Of a stretch of DNA of 64,000 nt, positions 1-10,526 are shown piece by piece. This stretch comes from DYQY01 sp964643725. Lineage in GTDB: Bacteria > Margulisbacteria > Riflemargulisbacteria > GWF2-35-9 > DYQY01. A model generated the notes under the pieces. The model saw only the letters and a program-made list of their open reading frames with translations. It made no database searches and had not been told where the DNA came from. The stretch spans positions 37,322 to 101,321 of the forward strand of contig CAZXTL010000004.1 of assembly GCA_964643725.1 (NCBI GenBank), written 5' to 3'. How positions within the stretch are numbered: position 1 is the first letter of the stretch; each line of letters begins with the position of its first letter. The translations under genes were made by a program, and so were the position numbers.

Positions 1-2
1 AA

Positions 3-3000
3 TATATAACTGAAGGAAAGTTTTCATCTAAAGAAGCAACTGAACTTAGAAGTGTCGCAGAAAGAATGAAGAGAAATATCCTTATTAATGAGAAGATAAA
101 GGATTTCACTGGACAGTTGTTAGCTACTAAAGATGATGCAGCTGCTTTTGCCGAAAAGGTTAAAGAGACAGCGCAGAAGATAGCAGAGGATGATCTTTTA
201 GATCAAAGTTCCAAAAGATATCTGATTTATTATATGCAAGAAGTATATAGAAACATAGCTGTGGGTAAGGGTCTTAGTGTTAATGATTGGTTGATTTTAA
301 AAGGAGAATGGTATACGTTCCCAGCACAATTCTTGTATAGAACTCCTGGAGATATGAATAAGGAAGGACCTTCTGGAAGAAGGTTGTTAGATTACTTGTT
401 GCCATGGAAAAGCACTCAAACAATGTATCAGTCCTTTTTATTTACCAGACCAATGACCATGGAAGAAGTTAATGCGCTAAATTCTAGTGCTCAAGGTCAG
501 TTTGTGGGACTTACCAAGCAAGTTCCTGAAGTAGAGAACTTTAGAGGATTACAAATCCCTGTTGGAAATATATTAAGGACATTTGCTGATTTTTTTGATA
601 AGCAGGTTGCAGAAGAAGCAAATGTGATAATCGGAGAATATAGTAAATTTCAGAAGATGATTAGAGAAGCATCAAACAATGTTACCACTGCTGATACAGC
701 TGAAAGTTTAATAAGTATCAGTTTAGCAGATATGGCTGTTAATAAGCCTAATGATTTAATTAACATGGCAAAGGCTATTACAGGAGATAGTAGTATTAAC
801 AATGTTAGTGATGCGATAGATGCATTATTAGCTATTTATGATGCAAGAGAATTTACTATAGACTTTATTCAGAAAAGACTAGATGCTTTGATTCGCTCTA
901 AGCTTAGCATTAATACAAATCCAGAATATACACAGCTAAATGATTATTTCGATGAGAATGTTATGCCTGGTTCAATGCTTGTATTGTACGAAAAAATGTT
1001 TGGTTTAAGAAAACCATCAACACACACTAATCAAGATGTAGATAATTTTAATTTTGTAAATATCTTTTTAAAAGTATTTTATTTTTCTTATGATTGGGTT
1101 ACCGGACTTTTTCAGAAAACTAGACATGGGATGATTCAGGGCTCACAGAATATAGCAGAGAAGAGCCAGCCAGTAACAACACCGTTTGCGAATTTGGACC
1201 AAATATGGAATGAAGTTTTATTAAAGCATAAAGGTCTTACTGGTGGACTTTACGCTAATGGTTGTTTCTTTATCCAGCGAACAGATATTATGAATAAGAG
1301 TCAGATGCATTGGCAAGACGTTGAGCAAGTTAATGCTGCAATGACTAGTGATTCTAGAATTTCAAGAATGTATAATAATAATAAGAAGTTTTGGTCAGAC
1401 TTAAAACAGAATAGTCCTATGGTTTATAATCTGGCCAGAGCTGGATTACTTGCTGCTGCTGTTATTGGTATTCCATCAGCTATTATCTTGTGGGCTGGAG
1501 CTTCTTCTCTCGGCGTTCTTTCTATAGCAGCAATGGTTTCTATTGCTGTCTCCTTAATGGCACTAACGGTTACATCAGTTGACGTAAAAGGAAACAAAGC
1601 GAGTGATATTAACAGTGATATTAAAAAGAACTTTATGTATAGTTTCTTGGCTACTTCCTTGGGTGGCACAATGGTTGCTACTGCAATGCTGGCAATGTCC
1701 TTTGCACAAAGTGGTTTGGATAAAATGGGTCAGTATGGCCACCAGTTTACTGAGTTAGGGTTAATTGCTTTTATAGCCTTATTTGCAGCAGGGATAACCA
1801 CTTGGGTAACACAGAATGTAGGGTTTGCTAAGATAAGAGAGAAAATTACTATAAATGCTTTAGGTAGAACAATCCAAGGGCTTAATAATAATTTAGAAAG
1901 TTTAGTTGATAAGAATCTTATTAATGTTGCTGGCTTAAGTGATGAGCAAAAGTCAGAATTTAGAGCAATGCTAGAAATTTATGCAAATTGCAAAGTTGAT
2001 GAAAACTACGTCAATAGAAATAGATTTTTTGCTGGGTATGTTCGTTTTTTTAATGATTTGTTTGATGTTAATACTACAGATGCACAAAAGAAAAGTGCAT
2101 TTGATATTCTTACTAAGAGTAATGGAGCGATAACAGTAGATGGCTTAAAGAATCATGGATTAGGAATGGATGAGGATGCGGCAAAAGGTTTGGTGAAAGA
2201 ATTAACCAGATTATCATTAGTAAGTGCTACTGGTGAACTTAGTGAGTCATCATTAACTTCGACTGAACTTCAGGATTATCTAACAGCTAAATTTAGTGCA
2301 GAGCAAACTGAAAACATAAATCATTATTTAAATTTAAATTTTTATAGAAACTTAATGAAGAAGACCGATTCAAAGGACTTTGTAAAACAGATTTATGAAA
2401 TGCTGAAAAAACAAAGTGGTTCAAATAATAATGTTAATGAAATGTTGAATGATTTTTGTAAAATGATGGGTAAGGATGAAAAAGGGAATCAATTTTTAAC
2501 TAGAGACGACTTAGATAAATTATTTAATCCAGATTCTAAGGCAACACCTGAAGAGAAGGAAAACATTGCCAAAGAAATTCAAAAACGTTTTTATGCAACT
2601 TACACATCAGCAGATGCAGTGGTTCCAGGTGAAGTTCCAGTAGCTTGTAAGAAGTTTATCAGTAGGTTTGAAGATTACAAAACAACTAGTGCAACAGAAG
2701 ATGCCTTTTCCTGGATAACTAATTATTTTATGGGTTGGAATACACAAGCTATGCCTGGCGGAATGCCATTAGGTCAGGCAGGGGCAAATACTAGCTTTGA
2801 TGTTGTTGTTCCACAAAGAGGTGGAAGATGGTATAGTTCAACCTCTGCGTTTTTATCATACGCATTGATAAATGACGTTTATCAGAATTGGCAGACAAGA
2901 CCAGCAAGTACAGCTTCTGGAACAGTATCTACTTTATTGTATGGATATTCAGGTTTAGCTAAAATGCAACTGTTAATGGGAGTTCCTTTAGTAGCTTTAG

Positions 3001-3731
3001 GTGTAATTAATCCATTCTATTTCTTAACAACCATGGGATTAACAGTATTTACAGCGTTTTCATACGCAAATTATTCTGCAGCTATGCAGACTGGCAGACT
3101 AGCTAGAGTAACCACTGGAGCATGGTCTTATGGTGTCGATTTGGCATTATATGCAGAAAGTAAGATTCATATGCCAACAGCTCTTAAAGAGACGTTAGCT
3201 AGAGGTGGCATAAAACCAGAACAAACTGTGCAGATAATGAATATGTCTTGGTTAGATATACTCAAGAAACCTTTGGATCCCTATAGTTGGTTGATGGTGA
3301 TGGATAAGTTAACCAATCCAGTAACAAGTCCATTACATAATGCAGGTTTTAATATTACTGTAGAAATGGCTGGATCAACTCAACCAAAATTCCATATGAG
3401 CTTTGAATCAGTTGTTTCAATTGTATATTCAATTACTTCAGGGTTATTGTTTATGAAAATGATGGACTCTTTAGCTGCCGGGGACTTCATGCAATTCCCA
3501 TATTTTGCAGCTTTTTTGTTTTGGTCTTATGTCCAGTTAAAAAATGCACTTGGAACAGAACAAATGTCTAGATTGGGAGCTAACTTTTTGATAGAAGGAA
3601 AGAAACAGAGCAGAGGAAAGACTAATAACGAAGCTAGTAACAATGAGACAGGTAAGATTTTGCAGGGTGCTGGAGAAAATACAGGAGAGTATAGGAAAAT
3701 TTTAACAAATGAATTGTTTAAGAAACCATAA
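3..3731 (+). CDS. Large multi-pass membrane protein, 5' end outside the window
   Basis: The family is not recognised. The frame is open from base 3, without a stop, into the first ATG at 66, and no convincing ribosome site precedes that ATG, so the gene very probably begins upstream of the window. Counting from the Met at 66, 1,221 residues are seen. Hydrophobic segments lie at about 455-510, 520-590, 964-1010 and 1113-1165, which predicts several membrane helices separated by long soluble helical regions. The C-terminus is a short polar, Asn/Lys-rich tail. The stop is followed after 27 bp by the next giant gene, so the two are probably co-transcribed. The context of three consecutive giant genes suggests a membrane component of a surface or translocation assembly; this is inference. 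Confidence 0.75.
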   Translation, partial: YITEGKFSSKEATELRSVAERMKRNILINEKIKDFTGQLLATKDDAAAFAEKVKETAQKIAEDDLLDQSSKRYLIYYMQEVYRNIAVGKGLSVNDWLILKGEWYTFPAQFLYRTPGDMNKEGPSGRRLLDYLLPWKSTQTMYQSFLFTRPMTMEEVNALNSSAQGQFVGLTKQVPEVENFRGLQIPVGNILRTFADFFDKQVAEEANVIIGEYSKFQKMIREASNNVTTADTAESLISISLADMAVNKPNDLINMAKAITGDSSINNVSDAIDALLAIYDAREFTIDFIQKRLDALIRSKLSINTNPEYTQLNDYFDENVMPGSMLVLYEKMFGLRKPSTHTNQDVDNFNFVNIFLKVFYFSYDWVTGLFQKTRHGMIQGSQNIAEKSQPVTTPFANLDQIWNEVLLKHKGLTGGLYANGCFFIQRTDIMNKSQMHWQDVEQVNAAMTSDSRISRMYNNNKKFWSDLKQNSPMVYNLARAGLLAAAVIGIPSAIILWAGASSLGVLSIAAMVSIAVSLMALTVTSVDVKGNKASDINSDIKKNFMYSFLATSLGGTMVATAMLAMSFAQSGLDKMGQYGHQFTELGLIAFIALFAAGITTWVTQNVGFAKIREKITINALGRTIQGLNNNLESLVDKNLINVAGLSDEQKSEFRAMLEIYANCKVDENYVNRNRFFAGYVRFFNDLFDVNTTDAQKKSAFDILTKSNGAITVDGLKNHGLGMDEDAAKGLVKELTRLSLVSATGELSESSLTSTELQDYLTAKFSAEQTENINHYLNLNFYRNLMKKTDSKDFVKQIYEMLKKQSGSNNNVNEMLNDFCKMMGKDEKGNQFLTRDDLDKLFNPDSKATPEEKENIAKEIQKRFYATYTSADAVVPGEVPVACKKFISRFEDYKTTSATEDAFSWITNYFMGWNTQAMPGGMPLGQAGANTSFDVVVPQRGGRWYSSTSAFLSYALINDVYQNWQTRPASTASGTVSTLLYGYSGLAKMQLLMGVPLVALGVINPFYFLTTMGLTVFTAFSYANYSAAMQTGRLARVTTGAWSYGVDLALYAESKIHMPTALKETLARGGIKPEQTVQIMNMSWLDILKKPLDPYSWLMVMDKLTNPVTSPLHNAGFNITVEMAGSTQPKFHMSFESVVSIVYSITSGLLFMKMMDSLAAGDFMQFPYFAAFLFWSYVQLKNALGTEQMSRLGANFLIEGKKQSRGKTNNEASNNETGKILQGAGENTGEYRKILTNELFKKP

Positions 3732-3758
3732 TGTGTGGCATAAGAGAAGGTAAGTAAT

Positions 3759-6700
3759 ATGAGTGAAGTAAATAGTGTAAAAACAAATCAAGCGACAACA
3801 GTTGTTTCACCTAATGTTAGTGAGCCGAAGAAGCCTGCAGCAAAAGCTGAAGAACCAGCAGTTATTGGAACACAGTTTCAGTCTAGTGTTAATGAATTAG
3901 CTGTTCGTAGTTCTATATCAACTGTTAATACTGGAGATATGTTTGATTCCTTTCTTAAAGCCAGTAATATAAATGAGAAATTGGAATTAGCAGTTTATCT
4001 TTTAAGCTCTGAACATAGTGGAGAAGTTAAAGCTTATTTAGAACAATTAGTGAAAAAGCCAGAAGGTAAACAAGCATTACGTTTGTTCGTAGAAGACATG
4101 ACTGTTGAAAAAAGAGATTTTTATTTAAGAAGAGTTCTTGGTGCTAGTTATAGGGTTGAAGAATTGGTAGCAATTATTAAAAAAGAAACAGAGATCAGTA
4201 ATAGATCAGGTGATATAAAAGATTTAGAGAAGAAACTAGGTGTTAGCTTAGCTGTTGTTACTGAACTTATTTCTTCTATTGCTAACAGAAAAGAAATTAA
4301 TATTTCTATGTTGGAGCTTGTGAAAATCGCTTTATTGGAGAAGTTATCATATGCTGATGCTAATAAGATTAGTAGTCTGCTATCAAAATATGCAAAAGGC
4401 GAAAGTATCTCAGTTGAAGATATGAGAAATGTTGTTACAAAGGCTTTGGAAGTCATTAAGAATGACAAATCATTAAGCGAATCCTGTAAAATGATAGTTG
4501 TAATTTTGGAAAAGTATTTGGATAAGAAAACAACTTATAATGATTTTGCATCTCTTGTTAAAAGTTCTTTAGGTGAGAATATTAAGGTTGGAGAAAGTTC
4601 TTTTGCTCTTATTGAAGGAGCTCTTAAATGTGTAGTAGCTGAATATGGTTTATATGATGCAAGTTCTTTTAGTGTGATTATGAATCAATTATTAAGTTCC
4701 TTAAATGAAAAAGGGATTGTTGATATTTCTTATAAACTTAAGTTCCCTTTTAATAAATCATATAGTTTTATTGATGAAGCAATTAAAGTTGATAATAGTT
4801 TGTCAACTATTCCTGACATAAATAGATTTAGAGTTGCATCTGATGTTAATACTGAAAAGTTACAGGCGTCTGTTTATGATGATTTAATGCGTATTTTTTC
4901 TGACAAACAAAAAGAGGTATTAAATATTAATGGTGGTATTCTTTTAAGAAACAATGCTCAACATCAGCAAATAGCCATTATTGACCAGGTTACAGCTTTA
5001 AATGTTTTGATAGAGGTTAGAGGTAGTAATAAATTAACTGAAGAACAGAATAAGCAAGTAGATGGATTGATTGATAAGTTACTCATAGGTATTGGTTTAA
5101 TGCACGATAAAACTAAGATATTTCCTGGATCAAGGTATTTTTATGATGGTATTTTAAGAACAAGGGAAGCAAAAGATAGAAATTCAGCTACAGATGCTAA
5201 TTTTCTTTTAACAAAAGCTTATCTTTCTTTGTATAGGATACGTAGGGAAGAAAAATATCTTACTGCGGCAAAGAAATACATGGATGAGATAAGATTCCAT
5301 GGTTTTGCTAATATTTTCGATGGCAATGTGCAACGTTTACTTGTGAAGGTTAGTCCTGATATTGAAGATTTAGATGATTCAAGAACCTTTGGTTTTAATT
5401 CCAGTGGTCTTGTTTTTGAAAGTTTATTGTTATTTATGCAAGACGATAAAGAAAATAGAGGTTTTTGGGAGAAGGCAATTAAAGATAACTTTAGTGTAAT
5501 GAAAGAGTTATTAAAAAATGGTTTTTTAAAGGAAGTTTCTTCTATTCGTTTTGAGAATGGTGGAATAAAGGAATATGATACTTACAATAAATTTTCACCT
5601 ATTATAAATGGTGTAAATTATAGCTATATTCCTTCAGCTATGTCTCTTTACAAATATGACCAACAACATGGATTTAATTTATTAAGTGAAGATAGCTATA
5701 AAGAATTTTTTGCTTTATTAGATAAGCATAGTACTCCTTATAATAAGTTTTTCTTATCTCCTTCAACAGAACAAGTTAATATGCTTTTTTATTTAGGGAA
5801 TAAGGATAATATGGGACAAAAAATGAAGTTACCTGATACTAGTACAATTATTTCAGGTGATAAGGAAATAAGACTTTTTGAGTCGTTGAGGTTTAGTTAT
5901 AACAAGTTGTTATTAGGTGGAGAGTCTTTATCTGAAAAGGAGATTAATTTTCCTTCATCTGATGATTTTTATTTTAAATATAGATCTGACCTTTTCAGGT
6001 CATTTAGTGAAAACATAAAGGCAATATCGTCTTTATTGGGAAATGAGTCTCCTGATTTACATGATCTTGCAATTAATTTCCATGAGCTTTTATATAATTT
6101 TTCTAGATTTGATAAAGGGTTATGTAAAGAGTTAATGAATAGTTTTAAAGATGGTAAGAAGTTGGGTTCAATACTAGAACAACTTAGCAAAAATGGGTTT
6201 ATGGAATTTAATGCAAACGTCAATGTTTCTAAAAAATATGAGGATATCGCTAACAAGCTGATTTCAGAAATGGGAACAGCAGAGTTTAAGAGTATTAGAG
6301 AGAATCTTGAGTTAAAACTTTTTATGAGTATTTCTCAGGCAGATGAGGTGAAAGCTTCCTGGACAGGGAGCCATCCACCTGGAATGTTGAAAGCAATTAT
6401 TGAGCTAAGTAGAGACTTAGATGGAGTTTCAGAAACTCAAATGAATAGTTATGGAAACGATGCTGTTTCAAGAAGACTTAAGCTTATTGTAGCGACAGGA
6501 AGTCCTTATTATAAAATTCACCCTGTTGTAGAGAGATCATTTTTTACTGCTAGGTATCCTCAAGATATTCAACAGTTGGATAGTACTATAAGTATGCTTG
6601 AGTCAGGTTATTCTTCTTTGGATAGGTATCTTGAGTATGTACAGCGATTAGAAACAGTATCTGTGCAACTTAAGGAAAAAGGCCTTATGGATAATTACTT

Positions 6701-9700
6701 TTATGTTAGAACAAAATATCTTGAAGCCGTAAATAATATTGCAGAAGAGGATATGAATACCGATCAGAGAGAAAGCTATTTAAGGACAGTAATTTATTTG
6801 GGTATTAATTCTTTGGATGATATAAAAGCAAGACTTGATAAGGGTGGAGCTGATAATCGTTTCTTACAGGAATTATATAGAAATGCATTAGTGGAAGTTT
6901 TAAGAAGTTATGCAATCCTTGGTAAATATGATGTTGTAAAATCTGTATTAAAGGATCTTGTTGGTTATAATTTGTCTGATTCAAACTATCACGACAAACG
7001 CGATAGACTGTATGAACCATATTCTTTTGAGAAATTTTCTTCACATGATAACTATATGATTACTGATGTATCAAATAAGTTTATGGATAGTTCACATCGA
7101 GGATATATGAGTCAGTTTTTAGAAGGTGAGGAAAGAAAACTTTTTCTTTTTGATGTGCTTTCAAATGTTAGAGGATGTTATCAGAAAGGTTTTTATAGTA
7201 ATGGATTAGGAGAATATTCAAGAAATGTTATTGACCTTAGTAATAAAGAAATTGGAAGCTTAATTGAGACAAAGGCTCGTGTTCCTTATGGCAACATAGG
7301 GACAAAAGCTGCAAATTTAGTTCCTTTTGTGAATCTACAAGAAAATAAAGCTTATGACCATGATGACTTTTTTAAAACTGTTACTGATATCGCACTTCAG
7401 GAGTCTTTTGCTCTTGTAGATATAGGATTTAGTAATTCAAGTCGTAGAGCTGATAAAAATAATGATAAAGTTAGCCCACAGGACAAACTAACCACTGAGC
7501 AACATGAAGGAAATGTTAGAACGTATGTTGGTAGTTTGCAGAAAATGATAGATCAGTTGAATAATATATTAAAAGATTACAATAATGCACCAGATCAGTC
7601 AAAGCCTGAGAATAGACAACCAGTGAAAAAAGAATACAGAGGTGCATATTCTTCACTTTATGGATCAGCAAAGAATTTATTTAGAAAAGAGACAATAGAT
7701 GCAGCGAAAACAGCAGGTAGAGAAGTTTATGAGTTGTTTGATGACAAAGCTCTTTCCAGAATTAATGAAAGACAGTATAGCTTTGAAGTAAAATTAACTT
7801 TGGTTAAATTATATTTTGCTAAATTATATTTATTAAGAAGTACCTTTGGGAATACAGTTGAGACAAATACTGTATTAGATGAATTGAAAACCAAGATAAA
7901 TGAACTGGAAAATTTTGGGTTTAATGTTCAAACAGAAGATTCTTTTTATTATATTAAGAAGATTCAAATAGATGTAAGACAATTGAGAATAGCTCTACGT
8001 TTTGAAGAACTAGCTGTGAAGAATGTTGCAAAATCAGAAGAACTAGAATTAGTGGTTGATAAGTGTTTTACAGATATTGATACTTTATTGAATGATAAGA
8101 GTATATCTCAAACTTTATCTTTCAGACATGAAAAGAATATTAGGGCTAGGTTTTATCAACAAGTTTTAGATTCTCTATACCGTTTTCTTATGGATAATCC
8201 TTCATCTTTTTCAACTAATAATTTAAGAAAGATAGAGAAAATAATGCAGAATCTTATTTCTGACAGCGTATCAGATCAACACAAGGATGTTTGGTTAAGA
8301 GGATATATGCAAAAGCTACTGTATGGATTGGTTAGTAAATTGGAAAATGTAGATAAAGTTGCAAATAAAAAATATATTGATGAATTGAGAGGCTTAATAA
8401 GCAAGGTTAGAAGTATAGGTTACATGGATGGAGAGGTAGTAAAAAGTACTCTTGATATAAATGTTAATAATACAAATAGAAGCTATTTTGAGCAGTTTCA
8501 TTATGAGCAGAGTGATCAGATTAATAAAAGAACAGTTGAAAATGTGCCTAAGGTAATGGAAAATAATGTTTTCTTGAAAACATTTTTTTCTAATGAAATA
8601 CAAACCCATAGTTTTTTTAATGAGGCAGATGTTCATCTTGAGTATAAGGATAGCAAATTAGGTGTTTTAGCTGTTAATTCTTTTTCTGATGAGAAAAGTG
8701 TTTTTTGGACTAAGTTTAAAGAAACTATAAGTGAAATGGACGATACTCAGGCAATTGCGTTTGTAAATGATTTTAAAAGTATAGCAAATGCTGGAAAAGA
8801 CAACCCACCTCTATATGAACTTAGGAAATCATTATTTAATGGCAATCATAGTCTTGATGATCAAGTAAATGTTAAGGCAAGAGTTAATATGATGAAAATA
8901 CTTCTTAGTATTGATCGAGCAAGTGTAGTAAAACAGGTTTTTGCTTCAATTTTTAATATAGTTCCTATTGGTAAGAAAGAAAATGAATCTTTTTCTTATT
9001 CGGATCAGTTAAGTTTTTATCCGATAAGTAATTATATTTTGGATCAAGATATGGTTTCAGAAATATATAATATAAAGAATAGTATTATTTTAAGTGGGCA
9101 AAAGCCATCTGTTGCTGCATTATTGTATGTTGGTAATGATATTCTTCAAAACATTGATGGTCTTTTACCTTCTGTAACCTACTCATTACCTCAAAATAAT
9201 ACGGAGAATAGTGTTTTGAATAGTTTATCCGATGCACCCTCTCCATATTCTTTTGTGTCAGAAAATATAGGATTATATGATACTCCAAGTGTAAGGTATG
9301 TAAATTATATTGACAGTATTCCTTTGCCTACCGCTATTTCTTCTTTAACTGGTAGTTTAGAATATGATTTTAATAAGCAGATGGTTTCATGTAGAAATAC
9401 AATTGATTTAGTCCTTAAGTATTTTGGAGGTGTTGAGAAGAATGGTTCTTATAACATACAATTTAATGAATCCATTAAAGGAATCATCCAAAAGATTAAT
9501 GATAGTGGATTGTTTGCTGATGCTGATAGAGCAGTCCAGTTGTTTGGTTTTGATGCATATAAAATGGTTCTATATGTTAATTACTTTAAACAAAAACTGT
9601 CGTTAGATGAAACTGTTACTGCAAATATTATATCAAATGTTGATGTGTTAAATATTGATGCAAAAACGCTTGGTAAACCAACTGATGAACAGCTAAAAGC

Positions 9701-10526
9701 GTTTAAAGAGTTTCAGTTATTAAATTCATTAAAAGGATTAACTTATGATAAGATACTTCCTCTATTGAAAAACGAAACAACTAGACGAGATGTTTTGGCT
9801 TTTATTTTAAGGCCAGATGTTTTGCCTAATGTTTCAAGAGAAATGTATGTTAAATTATTACAGAAGAATCATTATAAAGACACTAACTCTACAGTGCAGT
9901 CTGGAATCGACGTTAGTAATCCAAATAACAGCATATATGAATTAGCACAGAATAATGGAATTATAAATCAATTGAATGTTTTAATGAGCTTGGATGAGGT
10001 GAAAGGTATGAATAATGAGCAGTTGGCTACAACGTATTTAGCTGCAGTGCTTTCAAAACTCTCTAAAATAAGTTCATTTTCTGGTTATATTTCTGATAAT
10101 AGTATAGATGTTAATAAAATAGATACTAGGATTAGTCAAATACAACCACCAATTAGTTCAATGTCTGCATATATTTATTCTCCTCAGATTAAAGAAGGCA
10201 GAAGCAGATTAGCAGTTGAAGTGGGAAAAAAAGTATTTGATTACGATAACTTTAATGGAGATGCAAAAAGTAAACTATACGATGATAGAGTTTGTTTTAT
10301 GCCTTTTATGTTTGAGCATAATTCATATGAAGACAGAGGTAGTTTTTTTAGGGTAGCGCAAATTGAAACGCAATTGTTAGATTTAAGGTTAAAGGTATTA
10401 AGTGAAAAAGAGGAAGGTAAGAAAAATATACTTTATTTAGAAACTAATAAATTGATTGATGAGTATAATGAACTGATTAAAAAACATAGCGAATTTAATA
10501 GAACACCAATAACTAGGAGCAAGTAA
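3759..10526 (+). CDS. Giant hypothetical protein (2,255 aa), predicted helical
   Basis: The family is not recognised. The start ATG follows a GAGAAGG-type ribosome site. The first 40 residues are a low-complexity Ser/Thr/Pro/Lys/Ala stretch with no signal peptide. The rest looks mostly alpha-helical with many Lys, Asn, Ser and Asp. Around residues 460-520 a segment with a 'DAN...AYLSLYR...EKYLTAAKKYMDEI'-like pattern resembles helix pairs of alpha/alpha-toroid or TPR-like folds. A Pro/Lys-rich linker lies near residue 1275. No membrane helix or catalytic motif was found. Its stop codon overlaps the start of the next gene by one base, so the two are translationally coupled and the proteins are probably made in fixed ratio. 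Confidence 0.8.
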   Translation: MSEVNSVKTNQATTVVSPNVSEPKKPAAKAEEPAVIGTQFQSSVNELAVRSSISTVNTGDMFDSFLKASNINEKLELAVYLLSSEHSGEVKAYLEQLVKKPEGKQALRLFVEDMTVEKRDFYLRRVLGASYRVEELVAIIKKETEISNRSGDIKDLEKKLGVSLAVVTELISSIANRKEINISMLELVKIALLEKLSYADANKISSLLSKYAKGESISVEDMRNVVTKALEVIKNDKSLSESCKMIVVILEKYLDKKTTYNDFASLVKSSLGENIKVGESSFALIEGALKCVVAEYGLYDASSFSVIMNQLLSSLNEKGIVDISYKLKFPFNKSYSFIDEAIKVDNSLSTIPDINRFRVASDVNTEKLQASVYDDLMRIFSDKQKEVLNINGGILLRNNAQHQQIAIIDQVTALNVLIEVRGSNKLTEEQNKQVDGLIDKLLIGIGLMHDKTKIFPGSRYFYDGILRTREAKDRNSATDANFLLTKAYLSLYRIRREEKYLTAAKKYMDEIRFHGFANIFDGNVQRLLVKVSPDIEDLDDSRTFGFNSSGLVFESLLLFMQDDKENRGFWEKAIKDNFSVMKELLKNGFLKEVSSIRFENGGIKEYDTYNKFSPIINGVNYSYIPSAMSLYKYDQQHGFNLLSEDSYKEFFALLDKHSTPYNKFFLSPSTEQVNMLFYLGNKDNMGQKMKLPDTSTIISGDKEIRLFESLRFSYNKLLLGGESLSEKEINFPSSDDFYFKYRSDLFRSFSENIKAISSLLGNESPDLHDLAINFHELLYNFSRFDKGLCKELMNSFKDGKKLGSILEQLSKNGFMEFNANVNVSKKYEDIANKLISEMGTAEFKSIRENLELKLFMSISQADEVKASWTGSHPPGMLKAIIELSRDLDGVSETQMNSYGNDAVSRRLKLIVATGSPYYKIHPVVERSFFTARYPQDIQQLDSTISMLESGYSSLDRYLEYVQRLETVSVQLKEKGLMDNYFYVRTKYLEAVNNIAEEDMNTDQRESYLRTVIYLGINSLDDIKARLDKGGADNRFLQELYRNALVEVLRSYAILGKYDVVKSVLKDLVGYNLSDSNYHDKRDRLYEPYSFEKFSSHDNYMITDVSNKFMDSSHRGYMSQFLEGEERKLFLFDVLSNVRGCYQKGFYSNGLGEYSRNVIDLSNKEIGSLIETKARVPYGNIGTKAANLVPFVNLQENKAYDHDDFFKTVTDIALQESFALVDIGFSNSSRRADKNNDKVSPQDKLTTEQHEGNVRTYVGSLQKMIDQLNNILKDYNNAPDQSKPENRQPVKKEYRGAYSSLYGSAKNLFRKETIDAAKTAGREVYELFDDKALSRINERQYSFEVKLTLVKLYFAKLYLLRSTFGNTVETNTVLDELKTKINELENFGFNVQTEDSFYYIKKIQIDVRQLRIALRFEELAVKNVAKSEELELVVDKCFTDIDTLLNDKSISQTLSFRHEKNIRARFYQQVLDSLYRFLMDNPSSFSTNNLRKIEKIMQNLISDSVSDQHKDVWLRGYMQKLLYGLVSKLENVDKVANKKYIDELRGLISKVRSIGYMDGEVVKSTLDINVNNTNRSYFEQFHYEQSDQINKRTVENVPKVMENNVFLKTFFSNEIQTHSFFNEADVHLEYKDSKLGVLAVNSFSDEKSVFWTKFKETISEMDDTQAIAFVNDFKSIANAGKDNPPLYELRKSLFNGNHSLDDQVNVKARVNMMKILLSIDRASVVKQVFASIFNIVPIGKKENESFSYSDQLSFYPISNYILDQDMVSEIYNIKNSIILSGQKPSVAALLYVGNDILQNIDGLLPSVTYSLPQNNTENSVLNSLSDAPSPYSFVSENIGLYDTPSVRYVNYIDSIPLPTAISSLTGSLEYDFNKQMVSCRNTIDLVLKYFGGVEKNGSYNIQFNESIKGIIQKINDSGLFADADRAVQLFGFDAYKMVLYVNYFKQKLSLDETVTANIISNVDVLNIDAKTLGKPTDEQLKAFKEFQLLNSLKGLTYDKILPLLKNETTRRDVLAFILRPDVLPNVSREMYVKLLQKNHYKDTNSTVQSGIDVSNPNNSIYELAQNNGIINQLNVLMSLDEVKGMNNEQLATTYLAAVLSKLSKISSFSGYISDNSIDVNKIDTRISQIQPPISSMSAYIYSPQIKEGRSRLAVEVGKKVFDYDNFNGDAKSKLYDDRVCFMPFMFEHNSYEDRGSFFRVAQIETQLLDLRLKVLSEKEEGKKNILYLETNKLIDEYNELIKKHSEFNRTPITRSK